A stretch of 6,100 nucleotides of DNA from a bacterium. GTDB lineage: Bacteria > BMS3Abin14. Location of the stretch: NCBI GenBank assembly GCA_022865845.1, contig JALHUC010000184.1:1-6100 (forward strand), in the 5' to 3' direction. Shown here one piece after another: positions 1 to 5,457 of the stretch (positions within the stretch are counted from its first letter, which is position 1; each line of letters begins with the position of its first letter). A model generated the notes under the pieces. That model ran no database searches. It was not told the DNA's origin and saw nothing but the letters and a program-made list of their open reading frames with translations. The position numbers and the translations under genes are program-made.

Positions 1-1
1 T

Positions 2-1165
2 ATGGTTTTACTCATCGGTATCTGGGGTGGTCAGCGCCGTGTTTACGCCGCGGTAAAGTTCTTCCTCTATACTCTGGTGGGCAGCCTGTTCATGCTCATC
101 GGTTTCCTGGCCATCTATTTTACCCACGGCTCGGCTACAGGCGTCTACACCTTTGACCTTCTCAAATGGTTCGACGGTTCACTTCCATCCAACATCCAGT
201 TCTGGGCCTTCTGGGCCCTGTTCCTGGGGTTTGCCATCAAGGTACCGCTATTTCCGTTCCACACATGGCTTCCCGACGCCCACGTTGAAGCGCCCACGGC
301 AGGTTCCGTCATCCTTGCCGGTGTGCTGCTTAAAATGGGAACCTATGGGTTTGTGCGGTTTTCCCTGCCCCTTCTGCCTGAAGCAACTATCAATGCGATC
401 CCCTACGTTATGGCTCTCGCCCTCATAGGGATCATCTACGGGGCGCTGGTGGCCTGGGTACAGCCCGATGCCAAAAAACAGGTGGCTTACAGTTCGGTAA
501 GCCATCTCGGTTTTGTCATATTGGGGCTGTTCACCCTCACCTTTCAGGGAATCCAGGGCGGGGTTCTGCAGATGATCAACCACGGCCTCTCAACGGGAGC
601 CTTATTCCTCCTGGTGGGTGTCCTGTACGAGCGCAGACACACGAGGATGCTTGATGATTTCGGGGGACTTACATCAAAAATGCCGATCTTTGCCGTAATG
701 CTCGGGATCGCCACCTTCTCTTCCATAGGACTTCCCGGACTGAACGGTTTCATTGGCGAGTTCCTCATCCTCCTGGGAGCGTTCAAGGCCGAGATGTACA
801 TCTACTGCGCGATTGCTGCCACAGGCATCATCCTGGGGGCCGTCTATATGCTGCACATGTATAAAAAGATCATGTTCGGTGAGATCACCAAAAAAGAGAA
901 CGAAGACCTGAAGGATATGAACTTCAGGGAAATACTGGTGATGGCTCCGATCATCGTCCTTATATTCTGGATCGGTCTTTATCCAGGACCGTTCCTGAGG
1001 ATCCTGGAACCAGCCGTTAACGAGGTCGTGGCCAGGGTAAACGTGGGAACGAAGGACAGCGAACGATCCCATACAGCCGTTGTTGGAAAATATACATCCG
1101 GTGAAGAGGTAGCTGTCGTTGCGGTATCAGACGCTGTGCTCTCTTCCCATGGAATCGACGAATAA
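2..1165 (+). CDS. nuoM: NADH-quinone oxidoreductase subunit M (NuoM), 5'-truncated by the window edge
   Basis: Antiporter-like membrane subunit of respiratory complex I, which couples NADH:quinone electron transfer to proton translocation across the inner membrane. The 387 visible residues match the C-terminal three quarters of NuoM. The ATG at 2 is an internal Met just after the family's TM5 glutamate, so roughly 145-150 residues lie upstream, judged against the about 509-aa E. coli protein. Visible family landmarks: the TM7/8 Lys at visible residue 80 followed by the PFHTWLPDAH signature; APTAGS at 97-102; Lys111 in LLKMGTYG; the HGLS helix break near 194-197; and Glu253 in GEF, matching the conserved C-terminal half-channel Glu of E. 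coli NuoM. About 45 residues after the last helix form a hydrophilic tail, longer than in E. coli. The stop TAA at 1163-1165 overlaps the nuoN Shine-Dalgarno sequence, indicating a tight operon. Identity is near certain. Confidence 0.96.
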   Translation: MVLLIGIWGGQRRVYAAVKFFLYTLVGSLFMLIGFLAIYFTHGSATGVYTFDLLKWFDGSLPSNIQFWAFWALFLGFAIKVPLFPFHTWLPDAHVEAPTAGSVILAGVLLKMGTYGFVRFSLPLLPEATINAIPYVMALALIGIIYGALVAWVQPDAKKQVAYSSVSHLGFVILGLFTLTFQGIQGGVLQMINHGLSTGALFLLVGVLYERRHTRMLDDFGGLTSKMPIFAVMLGIATFSSIGLPGLNGFIGEFLILLGAFKAEMYIYCAIAATGIILGAVYMLHMYKKIMFGEITKKENEDLKDMNFREILVMAPIIVLIFWIGLYPGPFLRILEPAVNEVVARVNVGTKDSERSHTAVVGKYTSGEEVAVVAVSDAVLSSHGIDE

Positions 1166-1170
1166 GGGAG
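1164..1170 (+). promoter_or_regulatory. Ribosome binding site of nuoN overlapping the nuoM stop
   Basis: AAGGGAG lies 7 nt before the nuoN ATG and shares two bases with the nuoM TAA stop. This fixes the nuoN start at 1178 and suggests translational coupling of the two subunits, which are needed in equal amounts. Confidence 0.8.
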
Positions 1171-1177
1171 TGACCCA

Positions 1178-2647
1178 ATGCTGAGTGTCCTATTGCCCGA
1201 TTTCAGGGTCATTGCCCCCGAGCTGATCCTTTCCTTCACAGCTTTCGCCGTTATCGCGTGGGAGTTGATCACACGGACCAGGAGCCATACGACATCAGCG
1301 GCCATATCTGTCCTTGGCGCCATTGCGGCGCTGGCGGCGACGGCGGCTACCTGGAAGGTGAACGTATCCACTTTCGGGGACGCTGTCGTGCTGGACCCCT
1401 TTGCTTCCTTTTTCAAGGTTATCTTTCTCGTTGCGTTGATTCTTTCTATTGCGCTTTCCCTGCGCCGGATCAGCGACAGCGGTTCCGAGGCTCATTCAGA
1501 ATATTACGCTCTCATGCTCTTTGCCACAGTGGGAATGATGGTTATGGCTTCAGGCCGTGAACTCATTACGATCTTCCTGGGGTTGGAGCTGCTTTCCATG
1601 TCGCTGTACATCCTGGCCGGTTTCTTCCGCAGGGATACTCTTTCCAACGAAGCTGCCCTTAAGTATTTTGTCCTGGGTGCCGTTGCCACAGGTATTCTGC
1701 TTTTCGGTATGTCCTATATTTACGGCGTCACCGGCAGCACCCATCTCCAGATCATCGGAGAGACCCTTCGGACCCATCCGGCTGCATTGGCGGACAAGGC
1801 TCTTCTGGTAGGGTTGTTCATGGTCCTGGTTGGGTTCGGTTTCAAGATCTCCATGGTACCTTTCCACCAGTGGACCCCGGACGTATACCAGGGAGCACCT
1901 ACCCCGGTGACAGCTTTTATGTCGGCAGGACCCAAGGCGGCCGGTCTTGCGGCTCTCATTCGGGTACTGGTTGAGGCCATGCCTCAGTTGGGGCATGAGT
2001 GGGAGATCCTGGTCGCGGTGTTCGCTGTGCTCACCATGACGGTGGGGAACCTGGCGGCCCTGGCTCAGACCAACCTTAAGAGAATGCTTGCTTACTCCTC
2101 CATCGCCCATGTGGGATATATCCTTATCGGTCTTGTCGCCAGTGTAGGCGGAGAGGCCGACAGGGCCATATCGGGAATCATGTTCTATCTGCTCGCATAC
2201 ACTTTCATGAATATCGGCGCCTTCGCCATCCTGATCTACCTTCGTCGCGAAGGAACGTCCCACGAGAACCTGGATGATTTCAGTGGTCTGTCACGCCGCT
2301 CTCCTTTCGCTGCCCTGGCCATGCTCATTTTTCTTTTCTCCCTGGCGGGCATTCCTCCTACAGCCGGTTTCGCTGCCAAGCTCTCCATCTTTTACGCTGC
2401 CATTCAGGGCGGATATTACTGGCTGGCCATCATCGGGATCCTCAACAGCGCTGTTGCCGCCTATTATTATCTGCGAGTGGTGGTGATCATGTACATGAGG
2501 GAGCCTGAAGGTGAGCTTAAATCGGCGGTAGCTTCTCCCATATTGTGGGTCGGCATTGCCCTGGCTCTGGCCGGTACGATCCTCCTCGGGATACTTCCCG
2601 GAGGTATCCTCGAGGCAGCCAGGTTGTCTGCAACCACCCTGCTGTAG
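1178..2647 (+). CDS. nuoN: NADH-quinone oxidoreductase subunit N (NuoN)
   Basis: Third antiporter-like proton-pumping subunit of the complex I membrane arm. The 489-aa length is normal for the family. Conserved charged residues of the proton path are all present: Glu137 in GLELLSMSLYILAGF (E133 in E. coli), Lys223 in GFKISMVPFHQWTPDVYQGAP (K217), Lys253 in SAGPKAAG (K247) and Lys401 in GFAAKLSIF (K395). The discontinuous-helix region around AYSSIAHVGY (305-314) and the GIPPTAGF motif (391-398) are typical of NuoN rather than NuoL or NuoM. It has about 14 hydrophobic segments and no signal peptide beyond the first helix. It lies 12 bp after nuoM with a good ribosome binding site and appears to be the last nuo gene, because the following gene is unrelated and has its own leader. 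No damage seen. Confidence 0.97.
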   Translation: MLSVLLPDFRVIAPELILSFTAFAVIAWELITRTRSHTTSAAISVLGAIAALAATAATWKVNVSTFGDAVVLDPFASFFKVIFLVALILSIALSLRRISDSGSEAHSEYYALMLFATVGMMVMASGRELITIFLGLELLSMSLYILAGFFRRDTLSNEAALKYFVLGAVATGILLFGMSYIYGVTGSTHLQIIGETLRTHPAALADKALLVGLFMVLVGFGFKISMVPFHQWTPDVYQGAPTPVTAFMSAGPKAAGLAALIRVLVEAMPQLGHEWEILVAVFAVLTMTVGNLAALAQTNLKRMLAYSSIAHVGYILIGLVASVGGEADRAISGIMFYLLAYTFMNIGAFAILIYLRREGTSHENLDDFSGLSRRSPFAALAMLIFLFSLAGIPPTAGFAAKLSIFYAAIQGGYYWLAIIGILNSAVAAYYYLRVVVIMYMREPEGELKSAVASPILWVGIALALAGTILLGILPGGILEAARLSATTLL

Positions 2648-2668
2648 ATCCACAGCCGGAAATTATCA

Positions 2669-2774
2669 GTGAACCGTAAATCGTGAACCGTGAACCGAAA
2701 AACAGCGACCGGCAATAGTCCTTTCTCGACTGTTCACTGTTCACCTTTCACTCGTTCTCCATTTTCCATTCTCC
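2669..2774. repeat. Heptamer-array locus A: inverted pair of degenerate 7-nt tandem repeats after nuoN
   Basis: The left array (2669-2703) reads on the + strand in steps of exactly 7: GTGAACC at 2669, GTAAATC at 2676, GTGAACC at 2683 and at 2690, then a decayed unit. The right array (2729-2774) is in the opposite orientation: ACTGTTC at 2729 and at 2736, ACCTTTC at 2743, then GTTCTCC at 2754, ATTTTCC at 2761 and ATTCTCC at 2768. The segments 2683-2695 and 2732-2744 are inverted complements at 12 of 13 positions, so a hairpin with a 36-nt loop is possible. It sits 21 bp past the nuoN stop and upstream of the next gene's promoter candidate. No U-run follows the stem, so it is not a textbook intrinsic terminator. 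The period and the inversion are seen directly; any function is inferred. Confidence 0.85.
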
Positions 2775-2787
2775 AGAATCTCCCTTC

Positions 2788-2816
2788 TTGATAAGATCCC
2801 GGATGCTGTATATCAT
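2788..2816 (+). promoter_or_regulatory. Candidate sigma70-type promoter for the EamA transporter gene
   Basis: TTGATA (2788-2793) and TATCAT (2811-2816) each match five of six consensus positions and are separated by 17 bp. Transcription from here would start near 2823 and leave a leader of about 70 nt before the ATG at 2895. The candidate lies just past repeat locus A, which separates this gene from the nuo operon. It is based on consensus matching only. Confidence 0.5.
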
Positions 2817-2894
2817 GAACAGTTGAACCCGGCCGCCCAATTCCTATAGCCTTAACGATCAAATCACAAGAACAGTACAGGTCTGACCATCAAC

Positions 2895-3758
2895 ATGACC
2901 CCCCGAAATGAAAAAGTAAAAGGCACCCTTCTTATGGTATCGGCTATGGTGATCCTTAGCCCCGATGCCCTACTCATCTCACTGATCAGTGTTGATCCCT
3001 GGACCCTCGTTTTCTGGCGTGGGCTTCTCACAGCCTGTACTCTGTCAGTAACGCTTGTGTGTTCCCATGGGAAGGGAGTTTTGCGGGAAGTCTTCCGCAT
3101 GGGGCCCGCTGGCATTCTGGCGGGCTTTTTATTCAGTGCGAGTACTGTTTCCTTTGTCATGTCGATCCGGCTGACCACAGCAGCCAACACCCTCGTCATT
3201 GTCGCGGGGACGCCGCTGTTTGCTGCCATTTTAACCAGGATCTTTCTGGCTGAAAGGGTTCCTGTGCGTACCTGGGTCGCGGTTATAGCTGGTTTTTCAG
3301 GCATCATCGTCATATTCAGCGGAAGCCTTTCAACGGGCAGTGCTCTCGGGGATCTTCTGGCCCTTGCAACAGCCCTGATCATGGCCACCAACTTTGTCAT
3401 TATCCGCAGCCACAGGAAGGTCAGTATGATCCCCGCGGTAGTTCTAAGCGGGATATTGACCACCCTTCTCACACTGTTCATGGCCGATCCTCTGTCCGTC
3501 GGAGCCTCCGATTTCCTGCTGCTCGCGGTCCTGGGTTCTGTTGTAATGCCAATTCCCCTGGCTATTTTCACGGTGGCGCCGAAACTCATCCCTGCCGCGG
3601 AAGTAAGCCTGATCATGCTTTTGGAGACGTTTCTGGGGCCTCTCTGGGTGTGGCTTGTTATAGGGCAAAGGCCCGCAGGTGAGACGGTTCTTGGAGGGGG
3701 GTTGTTGGTGACGACACTAGTGGTGCATGCGTTGGTTGGGAGGGGCCGTGATTCGTAA
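2895..3758 (+). CDS. EamA/DMT superfamily transporter (ten-TM drug/metabolite exporter type)
   Basis: Inner-membrane transporter of the drug/metabolite superfamily; substrate unknown, with relatives exporting amino acids, nucleobases or other metabolites. The 287 residues show the family's two five-helix EamA halves (about 10-142 and 150-282). The FWRGLLTA motif at 40-47 after the first loop and FLAERVPVRTWVAVIAG at 117-133, with Glu120 at the end of TM4, are typical; the second half has the matching LLETFLGPLWVWLVIGQRP segment (242-260), with a conserved-type Glu263 in the GETVLGG turn. The ATG at 2895 is the first plausible start; the ribosome binding site is weak (CAGGT at 2878-2882), so modest expression is likely. 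The gene is monocistronic, convergent with the CDF gene. Its last two codons and TAA stop lie inside heptamer array B, so the C-terminus Arg-Asp-Ser is repeat-encoded. The family is clear; the subfamily is not. Confidence 0.88.
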   Translation: MTPRNEKVKGTLLMVSAMVILSPDALLISLISVDPWTLVFWRGLLTACTLSVTLVCSHGKGVLREVFRMGPAGILAGFLFSASTVSFVMSIRLTTAANTLVIVAGTPLFAAILTRIFLAERVPVRTWVAVIAGFSGIIVIFSGSLSTGSALGDLLALATALIMATNFVIIRSHRKVSMIPAVVLSGILTTLLTLFMADPLSVGASDFLLLAVLGSVVMPIPLAIFTVAPKLIPAAEVSLIMLLETFLGPLWVWLVIGQRPAGETVLGGGLLVTTLVVHALVGRGRDS

Positions 3759-3820
3759 TTTGTGATTCGTAATTCGGGTTTTACCAGTCACGAGTCACGA
3801 GTCGCCAATCACGGACTTTC
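3747..3820. repeat. Heptamer-array locus B: inverted 7-nt arrays spanning two convergent stop codons
   Basis: The left array reads CGTGATT at 3747, CGTAATT at 3754, TGTGATT at 3761 and CGTAATT at 3768, forming a 14-bp tandem duplication (3748-3761 and 3762-3775) with one difference. The right array is inverted: AGTCACG at 3786 and 3793, AGTCGCC at 3800, AATCACG at 3807, then a decayed unit GACTTTC at 3814. The outer units (3747-3753 and 3807-3813) are perfect complements; inner units pair partly or with G-U wobbles, around a GGT/ACC mini-stem (3777-3785). The transporter stop (3756-3758) and the CDF stop (3795-3797) both lie inside the arrays. It may serve as a bidirectional transcript-end structure for the convergent pair; that role is inference. 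Confidence 0.85.
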
Positions 3821-4712
3821 GCGGTTCCGCAAACACCCTCTTAACCTGTGGATACTCTTCTTGGATGGCTGTTCTGAGCTGTTCCAGCACCTTTTCCACG
3901 TGGCCGGCCAATACAGAGTCAACAAAATCCAGGCTGATATTGGCGAGGATGAAATCAGGCCCCATGTGAAGGGTAAGAACTTCGTTCACGGAGATGATCT
4001 CGGGGTAGGAACTGGCGATGATCCTGATACCGTGGATGATCTCTCTGTTGGCGCTCTCCCCGATGAGAAGTCCTTTGGTCTCATAGGCGAGCCAGATAGC
4101 GGTCCCTCCCAGGATGAGTCCGATGACAATGGAGGCCAGGGCGTCGTACACAGGATTTCCCGTAACCTGGGTCATGTAAATACCCAGAAAAGCCATGACC
4201 AGGCCAAGGAGGGCGGCTGAATCCTCGAACAGAACGACGAAGAGGGAAGGGTTCTTTCCACGCTGCACAGCCTCTATGTATCCCCATTTTCCCTTTGCAC
4301 GGGAAAATGCCCTTAAAGCGAAGAGCCATGCCGCCCCCTCAAACAGGCAGGCCAGAGCAAGAACGATGTAGTTCAAGGTGGCGTTTCCCGGTACAGCCGG
4401 GTGGAGGATGTGGACGATCCCCTCGTACAGGGATATGCCGGCTCCCACGGCGAAAATGAGGATAGCCACCACGAAACTCCAGAAATAGACCTCTTTGCCG
4501 TGGCCGAAGGGAAAATTTTCATCTGGAGGAGCTTCGGAGCGTTTCAGGCCGTAAAGGAGCAGCACCTGGTTGCCCGTGTCCACAAGGGAGTGGATCCCTT
4601 CGGACAGCATTGCAGAACTCCCGGTAAGAAGTGCGGCTGAAAACTTGGTGACCGCTATGAGGGAATTGCCCGCCAGGGCCGCCCAGATAACCTTTTTGGA
4701 AGCTGAGGACAT
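3795..4712 (-). CDS. Cation diffusion facilitator (CDF) metal transporter, SLC30A9/ZnT9-like
   Basis: Likely exports divalent metal (Zn, Co, Fe or Mn) from the cytoplasm in exchange for protons. The 305 residues give six helices (about 9-200) and a cytoplasmic C-terminal domain (about 220-295) of the type that dimerises in CDF proteins. TM2 holds EGIHSLVDTGNQ with His41 and Asp45, the first pair of the transport site. The PFGHGKEVYFWSF stretch (68-80) and ISLYEGIVHILHP (93-105) strongly resemble the ZnT9 branch rather than ZitB/FieF. In TM5 the usual H/D-xxx-D pair appears as Asn186-xxx-Asp190, so the site is not the canonical four-ligand set. The start at 4712 is supported by AGGTGA (complement of 4716-4721). 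It is divergent from the SlyD-like gene and convergent with the EamA gene. The last residues (Val-Ile-Gly-Asp-Ser) and the stop are encoded by repeat locus B. Confidence 0.92.
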   Translation of the reverse strand: MSSASKKVIWAALAGNSLIAVTKFSAALLTGSSAMLSEGIHSLVDTGNQVLLLYGLKRSEAPPDENFPFGHGKEVYFWSFVVAILIFAVGAGISLYEGIVHILHPAVPGNATLNYIVLALACLFEGAAWLFALRAFSRAKGKWGYIEAVQRGKNPSLFVVLFEDSAALLGLVMAFLGIYMTQVTGNPVYDALASIVIGLILGGTAIWLAYETKGLLIGESANREIIHGIRIIASSYPEIISVNEVLTLHMGPDFILANISLDFVDSVLAGHVEKVLEQLRTAIQEEYPQVKRVFAEPRKSVIGDS

Positions 4713-4771
4713 ATTTCACCTGCCGTTAAATATTGTCAGGTTTCCCCGAGTGGAATTATGATCACACCTGT

Positions 4772-4805
4772 GTTTTAATACCCTTTTTTTATCTTATAAC
4801 ATTTT
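4772..4805. promoter_or_regulatory. AT-rich divergent promoter region between CDF and SlyD-like genes
   Basis: The 124-bp gap 4713-4836 separates two divergent starts and has an AT-rich core. TATAAC at 4795-4800 is a five-of-six -10 match for the + strand gene, and the overlapping complement gives TATAAG for the - strand gene. I found no convincing -35 hexamer at 15-19 bp for either, so an activator or another sigma factor may be needed. A small dyad, ACAC-CT-GTGT (4765-4774), lies next to it and could be an operator half-site or chance. Confidence 0.35.
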
Positions 4806-4824
4806 TAGCTGTGCAACAGCAGGG

Positions 4825-4830
4825 AAGGAG
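4825..4830 (+). promoter_or_regulatory. Strong ribosome binding site of the SlyD-like gene
   Basis: AAGGAG with a 6-nt spacer before the ATG at 4837. This is the strongest Shine-Dalgarno match in the window; it fixes the start and suggests efficient translation. Confidence 0.85.
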
Positions 4831-4836
4831 AGGCAG

Positions 4837-5319
4837 ATGCAGATCGGAACGAATAGCGTGGTTTCCATTCACTACACCTTAAGGGACGAGACCGGCGAGG
4901 TGCTGGACGCCTCAGAGGGTAGGGAACCGCTGGATTACATGCACGGCTCCGGGCAGATCATTCCGGGCCTTGAAAACGCGCTGGAGGGAAAATCCAAGGG
5001 AGAAGAGCTCGCTGTAGTCATCGAGCCGGAAAAAGGCTATGGCACCCGGGACGAGTCCCTTGTCCACGAGGTCCCGAAATCGGAGTTCGAGACGCCTGAC
5101 GAATTTGAAGTGGGGATGCAGTTTCGGGTGGGTGATGAAGGTGGAACCCTGATCATGGTGGTGGCCGGCGTTGGGGATGAGGTGGTAACGCTGGATGGTA
5201 ACCACCCTCTTGCCGGTGTGACCCTGTCCTTTGATGTTTCCATCGCGGATGTTCGAGAGGCCACCGAGGAGGAGATCAAGGCAAGTCAGCATGTCCATGG
5301 CTCAGGATGTGGTTGCTAG
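4837..5319 (+). CDS. slyD: FKBP-type peptidyl-prolyl cis-trans isomerase, SlyD-like
   Basis: Cytoplasmic prolyl isomerase and chaperone. The 160 residues show the SlyD architecture: an FKBP half (about 1-65) with PLDYMHGSGQIIPGLENALEG at 31-51, an inserted IF chaperone flap (about 66-121) starting at KGYG, and the second FKBP half with DGNHPLAG at 120-127 and the REATEEEI segment (140-147) found in the E. coli protein. In E. coli SlyD a long His/Cys-rich tail binds nickel for hydrogenase maturation; here the tail is reduced to QHVHGSGCGC (151-160), with two His and two Cys that could still hold a metal. There is no signal peptide. The stop codon and last codons form the left arm of a perfect hairpin. 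It is divergent from the CDF gene and convergent with sixA. Family certain; the orthologue name is reasonable, though short-tailed proteins are also labelled only FKBP. Confidence 0.92.
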   Translation: MQIGTNSVVSIHYTLRDETGEVLDASEGREPLDYMHGSGQIIPGLENALEGKSKGEELAVVIEPEKGYGTRDESLVHEVPKSEFETPDEFEVGMQFRVGDEGGTLIMVVAGVGDEVVTLDGNHPLAGVTLSFDVSIADVREATEEEIKASQHVHGSGCGC

Positions 5320-5347
5320 CATTTTGACTACAAAATGCTAGCAACCA
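5310..5347. repeat. Perfect 17-bp inverted repeat overlapping the SlyD-like stop codon
   Basis: Arm 5310-5326 and arm 5331-5347 are perfectly complementary with a 4-nt loop (ACTA). The left arm contains the last two codons and the TAG stop (5317-5319); the right arm is an inverted copy of them. Each arm includes GCTAGC. No T-run follows on either strand, so it is not a standard rho-independent terminator, but it would be a very stable RNA hairpin at the 3' end of the message. Its right arm overlaps the first base of repeat locus C. Confidence 0.93.
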
Positions 5348-5457
5348 GTGTCGAGAGTCTAGTGTCTGGCGTCTAGCCAAATGATCGCAAGGCACATGGT
5401 TGGTCATTGAGCACGAAATTATTTTCGCTAGACACTAGAAACCAGAAACCAGACGCT
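5347..5457. repeat. Heptamer-array locus C: inverted 7-nt arrays between the SlyD-like gene and sixA
   Basis: Left array: AGTGTCG at 5347, AGAGTCT at 5354, AGTGTCT at 5361, GGCGTCT at 5368, then AGCC. Right array, inverted: AGACACT at 5430, AGAAACC at 5437 and at 5444, AGACGCT at 5451. Segments 5358-5367 and 5430-5439 are a perfect 10-bp inverted pair. The 48-bp spacer (5379-5426) is not repetitive at this period, apart from small dyads AATGA/TCATT (5380-5384, 5404-5408) and CGAAA/TTTCG (5414-5418, 5423-5427). CTAG occurs five times between 5310 and 5440, dense for a tetramer usually scarce in proteobacterial DNA. The locus is bracketed by perfect hairpins at 5310-5347 and 5458-5504. Confidence 0.85.

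Noticed and set aside
1550..2263. 237-aa open frame on the - strand
   Set aside because: It is antisense to nuoN, rich in His/Gln/Gly/Asp as expected from reading a membrane-protein gene backwards, with no domain.
2815..2829. Further decayed heptamer array or tiny upstream peptide (ATG AAC AGT TGA)
   Set aside because: Only two imperfect GAAC words with an 8-nt step, and a three-codon frame without a ribosome binding site; too little to support.
2864..3616. 250-aa open frame on the - strand
   Set aside because: It lies antisense within the EamA transporter gene, has low-complexity Arg/Thr/Ala-rich composition, no recognisable domain and no good ribosome binding site; the + strand gene has clear family motifs.
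3762..4220. 152-aa open frame on the + strand
   Set aside because: It begins inside repeat locus B and runs antisense to the CDF gene; the first residues are only the translated heptamers.
4784..4790. T-run as a terminator tail
   Set aside because: No GC-rich hairpin precedes it on the + strand, and on the - strand it lies in the promoter region of the CDF gene.
5310..5347. Canonical rho-independent terminator
   Set aside because: The stem is perfect but no T-run follows on either strand and the stem is not GC-rich at its base, so I list it as an inverted repeat only.
2669..5457. CRISPR array
   Set aside because: The repeats are 7 nt, degenerate, contiguous without unique spacers, and in inverted pairs; no cas gene is present.
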